Assembly (NCBI RefSeq): GCF_900129555.1
Contig: NZ_FQWC01000002.1
Coordinates: 310,001-374,000 of the forward strand
Direction of reading: 5' to 3'
Origin: Flavobacterium defluvii
GTDB lineage: Bacteria > Bacteroidota > Bacteroidia > Flavobacteriales > Flavobacteriaceae
Length of the DNA stretch: 64,000 nt
A program made the translations under genes and the position numbers. Below, piece by piece: positions 1 to 9,367 of the stretch (position 1 is the first letter of the stretch; every line of letters starts with the position of its first letter). A model generated the notes under the pieces. It made no database searches. It was not told where the DNA came from and was given only the letters and a program-made list of their open reading frames with translations.

Positions 1-2
1 CT

Positions 3-3000
3 GCAGGAACTCCTTATAATTATTTCGTTTCAATCTTAAATGGCGGAACTTGCGAAAATGTAAACGGAACATTAAAACAAGTTACTGTTAACTTTCCTTC
101 AACTACTGTTTTAACTGTAAATTCAACATTAGCAGGCTGTGGAAGTGTTAATTTAAGAAATGCCATAACCAATTTTGATTCATCAGGAAATACAACCTAC
201 ACTTTCTACGATCCGTCAAATAATGTAATTACTGCCGATGCTGCAGCCAATATTACTACAGGCGGTGTTTATTCAATTCTGGCTCAACAGAATGGAGTTA
301 CTTGTCCATCAGCTCAGCAGTCAGTAACGGTGACAATTAACGCATTACCAAGCTTGGTTGTAACAAATCCGCAAGAATCTGTAAACGTTGGTTCAAATGT
401 TACTTTAACAGCGACTTCAACAGGAACGATTTCATGGTTTGATCCTCAAGGAAATGCTATAGCTGGACCGCCATTTACAACAGGAGTTTTAAATACTCCG
501 GGAGTATATACTTATACAGTTGTTGCCAGTGACGGAATTTGTACTTCAACAGCGACAAAAGTAATAAACGTAATTGATCTTAGCAGCTGTCAGTCTTTAA
601 CAGAAAGAGTGTATGCAACTGCGCAAACATCAGGATCAATAGTAACAGGAACAGTTACTGACGGAGGAAATGCTATCGACGGTAATCCTCAAACCTATTC
701 AACCATTACAACAGGTTTAGGACTTTTGGGAGTGGGTACAACTTGGCAAAACCTAACATGGCCAGCACCAATTGCAAAAGGAACTCCGGTTAGTATTAAA
801 TTAGGATCAGAATACAGCTTATTAGCAGTAGGTCAAAATTTATCAGTAATAGGAACTATAGGCGGAGTTGATATTGGAGCAATGCAGTCTGTATCAGGTT
901 CATTATTAAATCTAATTTCTGGAGATAATACCTATGAATTTACTTTTGTTCCATCTGATGCTTCTGGTCCACAGGATTATGACGGAATCAGAATTCAGTC
1001 AGCTTCAATATTAAGCGCGGCTCAAAATACCAAAGTTTTTGATGCTCATTACAACAGATCAGTTTCAAGCGTAACTTGTACTGCGGGAGATATTCGTGAT
1101 ATTTTCTATGGAGCAACAGATTTAGGACTTCCTGTTGGAGCTGTAACAGCTGCAGTAGGAGTTAGCGATGCATGGAATATTGCAGATAATGATATTACAA
1201 CATTTGCAACAATGTATAGTGGAGCTGGTGTTTTGGCTGCAGCTGATTTAACCGTAGAATTTAAAACGCCATCAGTTGTTAGCGATACTTTAAGAATTGT
1301 CATTTCAAAACCTGGGGCACTTTTGGATGTTAATTTATTAACAGGATTTAATATTCAGCGTTACTTAGGAAATGTTGCCGTTGGAGCTCCAATTCAAAAT
1401 ACTAGTACTTTATTGAGCTTAAGATTATTGCCGGGAAATTCAATGGCAATGGTTTTAGTTTCTTCACCAACAGAAATATATGACAGAGTAAGAATCCGTT
1501 TTGGCGGCGTTGCCGGAGTGTTAGATTTCTTAAGGGTACATACCGTAGAAAGAGTAGCTAATACAACCGTAATAGGAGCAGATCCGGATAACAAAATAAC
1601 AGTCTGCCCGGGAACAGATATAACGCTTCAAATACCTGAAGAAGCATGTTCAACTTACATTTGGTACGATTCACCAACAGGAGGAACCGCGCTTGCGACT
1701 GGTATTACATATACAGTACCGGCGAATTTGACTGCTGGAATATATAAATATTACGTACAGCCTGTACGTTATGGCTGTGAAACTTTTGCAAGAGGAGAAG
1801 TGACAGTTGAAATTAAAGCTTCTTCTCCGGTAAATGCGCTAACATACATTACTTTAAATGGAGGAACTGCAACTTCTATTTGTTCTCCTTCAGGAACTGT
1901 AACATTAGCAACAAGTTTAAGCGGAACACCAGTTGTAACCAACCCAGTTTACTATTGGTACAGTTTTAACGGAACAACGGCTCAGATAATTCCGGGAGAA
2001 ACAACTTCTCAATTAATTGTAAACGGATTGGCACCTGGAACGTATACTTACTATGTGGGCGTAAGCGGTGATCAATTTTGTGAAACAGCTGCAGCAGATA
2101 GAAAACAAATTACATTTACGATTCTGCCTCCTTCAACTGTAAATGATATTTTAGTTGATGATATAACAGTTTGTCATAGTGTTCCGGCTTCATTAACTCC
2201 GACTGCTCCAACATTGACAAATCCAGTATTTACATGGTATTTGGATGCAGCTAAAACACAGCCAATTACAAATAGCGCAGTTATAGCAGGAGTTACTTAT
2301 ACAATTGATCCTGCAGGTGTTTTAACTGCTGTAGGATTAACAAAACTTATGAGCCCAATTACCTATTATGTTGCTGTTGCAAGTGATAATACTTGTGAGA
2401 ACCTTGCAGGAACCTTGCAAGATGCCGTAATTATTATAAGTGATCCGAATACGCCAACAACTACAGATACAACACAAGATTTCTGTTTAGTTGATGCACC
2501 AACAATTGCGAGTATTCAGGTAAATGAATCAAATGTTGTTTGGTATAATGTTCCAACAGGTGGAACAGCTATTCCATCAACGACAGCTTTAGTAAGCGGA
2601 ACTTATTATGCAGCAGCTACAGATGCAATAACAGGCTGCGAAAGCAGCGTGAGATTATCGGTTGCAGTAAATGTAACCGATCCCGGAACACCAACTACTA
2701 CAGATACCACACAGGATTTCTGTTTAGTTGATGCTCCTACTGTTGCCGATATTCAGGTAAATGCACCAGCGACAGGAACGATAGTTTGGTATACGACAGC
2801 TACAGGCGGAACAGCAATCGCTTCTACAACAGCTTTGACTACAGGTACTTATTATGGATCAATTTTAAATGGAACTACAAATTGTGAAAGTGCGGTAAGA
2901 TTAGCTGTTGCTGTAAGCGTAACCGATCCTGGCACACCAACCACAACAGATACTACTCAGGATTTCTGTTTAGTTGATGCTCCAACAGTAGCAAATATTC

Positions 3001-6000
3001 AGGTAAATGAATCAAATGTTGTTTGGTACACAGCTGCCACAGGCGGAACAGCGATTGCTCCGACAACAGCACTTGTAAGCGGAACTTATTACGCTGCTTT
3101 ATTAGACGCTGCTACAGGCTGTGAAAGCAATACAAGATTAGCTGTTGCTGTAAGCGTAACCGATCCTGGCACCCCAACAACTACAGATACCACTCAGAAT
3201 TTCTGTTTAGTTGATGCACCAACGGTTGCAAGTATCCAGGTAAATACGCCAGCGGCGGGAACAATAGTTTGGTACACAGCTGCCACAGGCGGAACAGCGA
3301 TTGCTCCGACAACAGCTTTGGCAAGCGGAACCTATTACGCTTCTATTTTAGATCCTGCTACAAACTGTGAAAGCGCTGTTAGATTAGCAGTAGCCGTAAC
3401 AGTAAGCGATCCGGGAACACCAACCACAACAGATACCACTCAGGATTTCTGTTTAGTTGATGCTCCAACAGTAGCAAATATTCAGGTAAATGAAACCAAT
3501 GTAGTTTGGTACAGTACAGCCACAGGAGGAACAACGATTCCACCAGCAACTGCTTTAGTTGCAGGAACTTATTATGCTGCTTTATTAGATGCCGTAACAG
3601 GCTGTGAAAGCAATACAAGATTAGCGATTGTCGTAACAGTAAGCGATCCTGGCACACCAACCACAACGGATACAACACAAGATTTCTGTTTAGTTGATGC
3701 GCCTACAGTGGCAAGTATTCAGGTAAATGAAAGTAATGTAGTTTGGTACACAGCTGCTACAGGCGGAACAGCGATTGCTCCGACAACAGCTTTAGCAACA
3801 GGAACATATTATGCTGCTTTACTAGATGCCGTAACAGGCTGTGAAAGCAATACAAGATTAGCCATTGCGGTAATTGTAAACGATCCAGGCACGCCGACTA
3901 CAACAGATGCGACACAAGATTTCTGTTTAGTTAATGCACCAACGGTTGCTAATATTCAGGTAAACACACCAGCGACAGGAAGTATAGTTTGGTACACAGC
4001 TGCCACAGGCGGAACAGCGATTGCTCCGACAACAGCCTTGGCAAGCGGAACCTATTACGCTTCTATTTTAGATCCTGCTACAAACTGTGAAAGCGCTGTT
4101 AGATTAGCAGTAGCCGTAACAGTAAGCGATCCGGGAACACCAACCACAACAGATACCACTCAGGATTTCTGTTTAGTTGATGCTCCAACAGTAGCAAATA
4201 TTCAGGTAAATGAAACCAATGTAGTTTGGTACAGTACAGCCACAGGAGGAACAGCGATTCCACCAGCAACTGCTTTAGTTGCAGGAACTTATTATGCTGC
4301 TTTATTAGATGCTGCAACAGGCTGTGAAAGTAATACAAGATTAGCGATTGCCGTAACAGTAAGCGATCCGGGTACACCAACTACAACAGATACCACTCAG
4401 GATTTTTGTTTAGTTGATGCTCCAACAGTAGCAAGTATTCAGGTAAATGAAACCAATGTAGTTTGGTATTCAGCTGCGACAGGCGGAACAGCGATTGCTC
4501 CGACAACAGCACTTGTAAGCGGAACTTATTACGCTGCTTTATTAGACGCTGCAACAAGCTGTGAAAGCAATACAAGATTAGCGATTGCCGTAACCGTGAG
4601 CGATCCTGGCACACCAACAACTACAGATACCACTCAGAATTTCTGTTTAGTTAATGCACCAACGGTTGCTGATATTCAGGTAAACACACCAGCGACAGGA
4701 AGTATAGTTTGGTACACAGCTGCCACAGGCGGAACAGCGATTGCTCCGACAACAGCTTTGGCAACAGGAACATACTATGCGTCAATTCTTGATCCGGCAA
4801 CAAACTGCGAAAGCGCTGTTAGATTAGCAGTAGCCGTAACAGTAAGCGATCCGGGCACACCAACCACAGCAGATACGACACAAGATTTCTGTTTAGTGAA
4901 TGCTCCAACAGTAGCAAATATTCAGGTAAATGAAACCAATGTAGTTTGGTACAGTACAGCCACAGGCGGAACAGCAATTGCGCCAACAACAGCTTTAGCA
5001 AATGGAACCTATTATGCTGCTTTATTAGATGCTGCAACAGGCTGTGAAAGCAATACAAGATTAGCGATTGCCGTAACAGTAAGTGATCCGGGCACACCAA
5101 CCACAGCAGATACGACACAAGATTTCTGTTTAGTGAATGCTCCAACAGTAGCAAATATTCAGGTAAATGAAACCAATGTAGTTTGGTACAGTACAGCCAC
5201 AGGAGGAACAGCGATTGCTCCAACAACAGCTTTAGCAACAGGAACATATTACGCTGCTTTATTAGACGCTGCAACAGGCTGTGAAAGCAACACAAGATTA
5301 GCTGTTGCTGTAAGCGTAACCGATCCTGGCACCCCAACAACTACAGATACCACTCAGAATTTCTGTTTAGTTGATGCACCAACGGTTGCAAGTATCCAGG
5401 TAAATACACCAGCGGCGGGAACAATAGTTTGGTACACAGCTGCCACAGGCGGAACAGCGGTTCCACCAGCAACAGCTTTGGCAAGCGGAACATACTATGC
5501 ATCAATCCTTGATCCGGCAACAAACTGTGAAAGCGCTGTTAGATTAGCAGTAGCCGTAACAGTAAGCGATCCGGGCACACCAACCACAGCAGATACGACA
5601 CAAGATTTCTGTTTAGTGAATGCTCCAACAGTAGCAAATATTCAGGTAAATGAAACCAATGTAGTTTGGTACAGTACAGCCACAGGCGGAACAGCAATTG
5701 CACCAGCAACAGCAACAGCTTTAGCAAATGGAACCTATTATGCTGCTTTATTAGATGCTGCAACAGGCTGTGAAAGCAATACAAGATTAGCGATTGCCGT
5801 AACGGTAAGCGATCCGGGTACACCGACAACTACAGATACTACTCAGGATTTCTGTTTAGTGAATGCTCCAACAGTAGCAAGTATTCAGGTAAATGAAACC
5901 AATGTAGTTTGGTATTCAGCTGCCACAGGCGGAACAGCGATTGCTCCGACAACAGCTTTAGCAAGCGGAACTTATTACGCTGCTTTACTAGATGCTGCAA

Positions 6001-8378
6001 CAGGCTGTGAAAGCAATACAAGATTAGCGATTGCCGTAACGGTAAACGATCCTGGCACACCAACTACAACGGAAACGACACAAGACTTCTGTTTAGTTGA
6101 TGCACCAACGGTTGCAAGTATCCAGGTAAATACACCAGCGGCGGGAACAGTAGTTTGGTACACAGCTGCGACAGGCGGAACAGCAGTTCCACCAGCAACA
6201 GCCTTGGCAAGCGGAACATACTATGCATCAATCCTTGATCCTGGTACAAACTGTGAAAGCGCTGTTAGATTAGCAGTAGCCGTAACAGTAAGCGATCCGG
6301 GCACACCAACCACAGCAGATACCACTCAGGATTTCTGTTTAGTAAACGCACCCACAGTAGCAAATATTCAGGTAAATGAATCAAATGTTGTTTGGTACAG
6401 TACAGCCACAGGTGGAACAGCAATTCCAACTACAACAGCTTTAGCAAACGGAACTTACTATGCAGCGATCTTAGATCCAGCCACAAACTGTCAAAGTGCA
6501 GTTAGATTAGCGGTTGCGGTAACTGTAACAGATCCAGCCACGCCAACAACTACAAACGCAACTCAGACTTTCTGTTCTGGAAATTCACCAACGGTTGCTA
6601 ATATTCAGGTAAATGAATCAAATGTAGTTTGGTACGCAGCTGCGACAGGCGGAACAGCAATTCCATCAACAACAGCTTTAGTAACAGGTAATTATTATGG
6701 AGCAATTCAAGATCCAACAACAGGATGTGAAAGCAGTATCAGATTATTAGTAGCAGTTACAGTTGGAAATACAGTTAATCCTACTACCAATAATGCATCA
6801 CAAAGTTTCTGTTCAACAACTTCACCAACGGTTGCTAATATTCAGGTAAATGAAAGCAACGTTACTTGGTTTAGCACAGCGACAGGCGGAACAGCAATTC
6901 CACCAACAACAGCTTTAACAACAGGAGTTTATTATGGAAATATTGTAGATCCGGCAACAGGATGCGAAAGTTCAACTCGTTTACAAGTAACAGTTACGGT
7001 AACAGATCCGAGCCCAACACCTACTACAACAGATACTACACAAGATTTCTGTTCAATAAATTCACCAACAGTTGCCAATATTCAGGTAAATGAAGCAAAT
7101 GTTATTTGGTACAGTACTACCACAGGCGGAACACCAATTGCACCAGCAACAGCTTTAACATCCGGAACCTATTACGGAGCAGTTGCAAGCGCAATAAACT
7201 GCGAAAATCCAGTAAGATTAGCCGTTGTTGTAAATGTAAACACTCCGGGTACTGTAACAACACCAAATACAACACAAACATTCTGTTTATCGAAACTGCC
7301 AACACTTGCTAACATTTTAGTTAACGAACCAAATGTTGTTTTCTATGCTACTGCAACAGGAGGAACACCACTGCCAGCAGGAACATTGCTAACAGCAGGA
7401 ACATATTATGCGGCAGCGCTGGCAAACACAACAAACGGTTGTGAAAGTGCAGCAAGACTGGCTATTACAATTGATTTTGAAAATGATGCTTTAGTACAGC
7501 TTACAACAACTGACGATACACCATGTGTTTTCCAGGGAGTAACCTATTCAATTGCAAACGGAAAATCTAATTATGTTTGGTCAGTTACTAATGGAACAAT
7601 AATTTCTGGTGGAGGAACTGCAGACGGTTCAGCAACAATCTCATGGTCTGATATTGGACCGGGAAGAGTTGAGGTTACTTATACAAACAATTGTGACGAA
7701 ACCACAACTAAATTTTTAAATGTAACCGTTGCAACTTGTTCAGATTTAACAATAACAAATGTAGTTGATAATCCAACGCCTAATTTTGGTGATAACGTAA
7801 CCTTTACAATCACAGTAAATAATGTTGGCGAAGGAAGTTTCATAAACACACTAGTTAGTAATTTATTGCCAACAGGATACAATTTAGTAAGCTCTAACAC
7901 ATCTGTAGGTACTTATGATCCTGCAACAGGACTTTGGACAATTCCAACGCTTCCTGCAGGACAAAGTGTAACATTAACAATTGTTGCCGAGGTGCTTTCT
8001 AGCGGAAATTATTTAACTGTTGCCACAATCGAAAACTCAACACCTTTAGATGTCGATGCAACAAACAATTCAGCTTCTGCTTCAGTTGAGCCAATCTGTT
8101 TAACAGTTTATAACGAGTTCACACCAAATAATGACGGAGCTAATGACTTGTTTAGAATCGATTGTATAGAAACATATCCAAACAACGAGTTAAAAGTTTT
8201 TAACAGATACGGTGCATTAGTGTACAGCAAGGCACACTATGAAAACGATTGGGACGGAACTGCAAATGTATCCGGAGTAGTTAATAGAGGAGATATGCTG
8301 CCAACAGGTACTTATTTTTATGTGATTACCATTGGAGATGGAACGGTTAAAAAAGGATGGTTATCAATTATGAGATAA
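3..8378 (+). CDS. Giant T9SS-secreted Ig-like repeat adhesin (5' end outside window)
   Basis: Cell-surface protein exported by the type IX secretion system. The frame is open from base 3, so the GTG at 330 is only an internal codon and the true start lies left of the window. In order it shows divergent Ig-like segments, 21 tandem Ig-like repeats of 79 or 82 residues (about residues 705-2380 counted from the GTG), a DUF11-like domain near residue 2470, and a C-terminal gliding-motility-associated type B sorting domain (starts near VYNEFTPNNDGANDLF, ends KKGWLSIMR). Each repeat carries two cysteines, in FCLV and in a C-E-S motif, which could form a disulfide. It is followed by a PorP/SprF gene and an OmpA gene, the usual partners of type B substrates. 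The adhesin role is inferred from architecture; the ligand is unknown. Confidence 0.9.
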   Translation, partial: AGTPYNYFVSILNGGTCENVNGTLKQVTVNFPSTTVLTVNSTLAGCGSVNLRNAITNFDSSGNTTYTFYDPSNNVITADAAANITTGGVYSILAQQNGVTCPSAQQSVTVTINALPSLVVTNPQESVNVGSNVTLTATSTGTISWFDPQGNAIAGPPFTTGVLNTPGVYTYTVVASDGICTSTATKVINVIDLSSCQSLTERVYATAQTSGSIVTGTVTDGGNAIDGNPQTYSTITTGLGLLGVGTTWQNLTWPAPIAKGTPVSIKLGSEYSLLAVGQNLSVIGTIGGVDIGAMQSVSGSLLNLISGDNTYEFTFVPSDASGPQDYDGIRIQSASILSAAQNTKVFDAHYNRSVSSVTCTAGDIRDIFYGATDLGLPVGAVTAAVGVSDAWNIADNDITTFATMYSGAGVLAAADLTVEFKTPSVVSDTLRIVISKPGALLDVNLLTGFNIQRYLGNVAVGAPIQNTSTLLSLRLLPGNSMAMVLVSSPTEIYDRVRIRFGGVAGVLDFLRVHTVERVANTTVIGADPDNKITVCPGTDITLQIPEEACSTYIWYDSPTGGTALATGITYTVPANLTAGIYKYYVQPVRYGCETFARGEVTVEIKASSPVNALTYITLNGGTATSICSPSGTVTLATSLSGTPVVTNPVYYWYSFNGTTAQIIPGETTSQLIVNGLAPGTYTYYVGVSGDQFCETAAADRKQITFTILPPSTVNDILVDDITVCHSVPASLTPTAPTLTNPVFTWYLDAAKTQPITNSAVIAGVTYTIDPAGVLTAVGLTKLMSPITYYVAVASDNTCENLAGTLQDAVIIISDPNTPTTTDTTQDFCLVDAPTIASIQVNESNVVWYNVPTGGTAIPSTTALVSGTYYAAATDAITGCESSVRLSVAVNVTDPGTPTTTDTTQDFCLVDAPTVADIQVNAPATGTIVWYTTATGGTAIASTTALTTGTYYGSILNGTTNCESAVRLAVAVSVTDPGTPTTTDTTQDFCLVDAPTVANIQVNESNVVWYTAATGGTAIAPTTALVSGTYYAALLDAATGCESNTRLAVAVSVTDPGTPTTTDTTQNFCLVDAPTVASIQVNTPAAGTIVWYTAATGGTAIAPTTALASGTYYASILDPATNCESAVRLAVAVTVSDPGTPTTTDTTQDFCLVDAPTVANIQVNETNVVWYSTATGGTTIPPATALVAGTYYAALLDAVTGCESNTRLAIVVTVSDPGTPTTTDTTQDFCLVDAPTVASIQVNESNVVWYTAATGGTAIAPTTALATGTYYAALLDAVTGCESNTRLAIAVIVNDPGTPTTTDATQDFCLVNAPTVANIQVNTPATGSIVWYTAATGGTAIAPTTALASGTYYASILDPATNCESAVRLAVAVTVSDPGTPTTTDTTQDFCLVDAPTVANIQVNETNVVWYSTATGGTAIPPATALVAGTYYAALLDAATGCESNTRLAIAVTVSDPGTPTTTDTTQDFCLVDAPTVASIQVNETNVVWYSAATGGTAIAPTTALVSGTYYAALLDAATSCESNTRLAIAVTVSDPGTPTTTDTTQNFCLVNAPTVADIQVNTPATGSIVWYTAATGGTAIAPTTALATGTYYASILDPATNCESAVRLAVAVTVSDPGTPTTADTTQDFCLVNAPTVANIQVNETNVVWYSTATGGTAIAPTTALANGTYYAALLDAATGCESNTRLAIAVTVSDPGTPTTADTTQDFCLVNAPTVANIQVNETNVVWYSTATGGTAIAPTTALATGTYYAALLDAATGCESNTRLAVAVSVTDPGTPTTTDTTQNFCLVDAPTVASIQVNTPAAGTIVWYTAATGGTAVPPATALASGTYYASILDPATNCESAVRLAVAVTVSDPGTPTTADTTQDFCLVNAPTVANIQVNETNVVWYSTATGGTAIAPATATALANGTYYAALLDAATGCESNTRLAIAVTVSDPGTPTTTDTTQDFCLVNAPTVASIQVNETNVVWYSAATGGTAIAPTTALASGTYYAALLDAATGCESNTRLAIAVTVNDPGTPTTTETTQDFCLVDAPTVASIQVNTPAAGTVVWYTAATGGTAVPPATALASGTYYASILDPGTNCESAVRLAVAVTVSDPGTPTTADTTQDFCLVNAPTVANIQVNESNVVWYSTATGGTAIPTTTALANGTYYAAILDPATNCQSAVRLAVAVTVTDPATPTTTNATQTFCSGNSPTVANIQVNESNVVWYAAATGGTAIPSTTALVTGNYYGAIQDPTTGCESSIRLLVAVTVGNTVNPTTNNASQSFCSTTSPTVANIQVNESNVTWFSTATGGTAIPPTTALTTGVYYGNIVDPATGCESSTRLQVTVTVTDPSPTPTTTDTTQDFCSINSPTVANIQVNEANVIWYSTTTGGTPIAPATALTSGTYYGAVASAINCENPVRLAVVVNVNTPGTVTTPNTTQTFCLSKLPTLANILVNEPNVVFYATATGGTPLPAGTLLTAGTYYAAALANTTNGCESAARLAITIDFENDALVQLTTTDDTPCVFQGVTYSIANGKSNYVWSVTNGTIISGGGTADGSATISWSDIGPGRVEVTYTNNCDETTTKFLNVTVATCSDLTITNVVDNPTPNFGDNVTFTITVNNVGEGSFINTLVSNLLPTGYNLVSSNTSVGTYDPATGLWTIPTLPAGQSVTLTIVAEVLSSGNYLTVATIENSTPLDVDATNNSASASVEPICLTVYNEFTPNNDGANDLFRIDCIETYPNNELKVFNRYGALVYSKAHYENDWDGTANVSGVVNRGDMLPTGTYFYVITIGDGTVKKGWLSIMR
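2442..7473 (+). repeat. 21 tandem Ig-like repeats with a 720-bp higher-order period
   Basis: There are 21 in-frame copies of a 237-246 bp unit that begins DPGTPTTTDTTQ. Two types alternate: a long one (82 aa, with TPAxGxIVWY) and a short one (79 aa, with NVVWY). From copy 4 to copy 18 the order is strictly long-short-short five times, with long copies starting at 3162, 3882, 4602, 5322 and 6048. The spacing is therefore 720, 720, 720 and 726 bp. Bases 3181-3240 and 5341-5400 are identical, as are 3361-3480 and 4081-4200. This indicates recent duplication of a three-repeat block. Copies 18-21 are more diverged. Confidence 0.95.
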
Positions 8379-8423
8379 CATTCTATTAATCAATCTAATT
8401 AATTAAACTAAATAAGTATCGTT

Positions 8424-9356
8424 ATGAAACTATATATAAAACCATTAGAAACGTATTTCATTTTAATATGTTCTTTTATTACAGTATGTGTCAGTGCACA
8501 ACAAGATCCTCAATATACCCAGTATATGTATAATACAATGGCGGTAAATCCGGCTTATGCCGGATCTACCGGCACTCTCGAAGCTGCACTTTTACACCGT
8601 TCGCAATGGGTAGGAATTTCAGGAGCGCCAGAAACACAGTCGTTTTCAATTCACGGACCTTTAACTAATGAAACAATTGGTTTGGGGTTAAGTATTGTAA
8701 ATGACAAAATTGGTCCTTCAAATGAACTATATGTTGACGGAAACTTTTCTTATTCATTACCTCTTGGTTACGATAAAAGATTAGCGTTTGGTATAAAAGC
8801 GGGTATGAGAATGCTAAATATAGATTGGTCAAAAGGAAGATATTACGATAATAATGATGTTCTTTTAAACCAAAATATTAATAATCAAATGAAATTAGCA
8901 GTAGGAGCCGGAATCTACTATTACACACAAAGATTTTATTTAGGCTTTTCTATTCCAAGTTTTATGCAAAACAACTATTATGATGATGTTCAGGAATCTA
9001 TAGATTACGATCGTTTACATTATTATTTAATGGGAGGATATGTTTTTGATTTGAGCCCAAGTTTAAAGTTCAAACCAGCGTTTTTAGTAAAAGCGGTAAG
9101 CGGAGCACCGATTACTGCTGATATATCGGCAAATTTTATGATTGTTGAAAAATTTGTTATAGGAGGATCATATAGAACCGATGATTCGGTAAGTATTCTG
9201 GCAGGTTTTCAAATATCTCCTAGTTTTTATCTGGGATATGCTTTTGATTACACCACAAGTCAGTTGAATAAATATAACGATGGAACACATGAGTTTATCC
9301 TTCGTTATACATTCAACAAAGGCCAAAGTAAAATTAAGTCTCCTCGATTCTTCTAA
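8424..9356 (+). CDS. PorP/SprF family type IX secretion membrane protein
   Basis: Outer-membrane beta-barrel protein of the PorP/SprF family (310 aa). Members of this family are needed for secretion or surface attachment of cognate proteins with type B C-terminal domains. It has a signal peptide ending near CVSAQQ and the family opening DPQYTQYMYNTMAVNPAYAG, followed by RSQWVG, typical of the group. The rest is aromatic-rich alternating strands. It starts 45 bp after the adhesin and ends 11 bp before the OmpA gene, so the three probably form one operon. SprF-SprB pairing in F. johnsoniae suggests that it serves the adhesin encoded just upstream. Confidence 0.9.
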   Translation: MKLYIKPLETYFILICSFITVCVSAQQDPQYTQYMYNTMAVNPAYAGSTGTLEAALLHRSQWVGISGAPETQSFSIHGPLTNETIGLGLSIVNDKIGPSNELYVDGNFSYSLPLGYDKRLAFGIKAGMRMLNIDWSKGRYYDNNDVLLNQNINNQMKLAVGAGIYYYTQRFYLGFSIPSFMQNNYYDDVQESIDYDRLHYYLMGGYVFDLSPSLKFKPAFLVKAVSGAPITADISANFMIVEKFVIGGSYRTDDSVSILAGFQISPSFYLGYAFDYTTSQLNKYNDGTHEFILRYTFNKGQSKIKSPRFF

Positions 9357-9367
9357 AAACAAAACAT

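Noticed and set aside
330..332. GTG at 330 as the adhesin start
   Set aside because: The same frame is open to base 3 and encodes matching Ig-like sequence, so the gene starts outside the window.
3379..6249. Series of minus-strand ORFs of 60-173 aa rich in Leu across the adhesin repeats
   Set aside because: They repeat with the adhesin's own period and have Leu/Gln-rich, low-complexity products, so they are shadows of the coding repeats.
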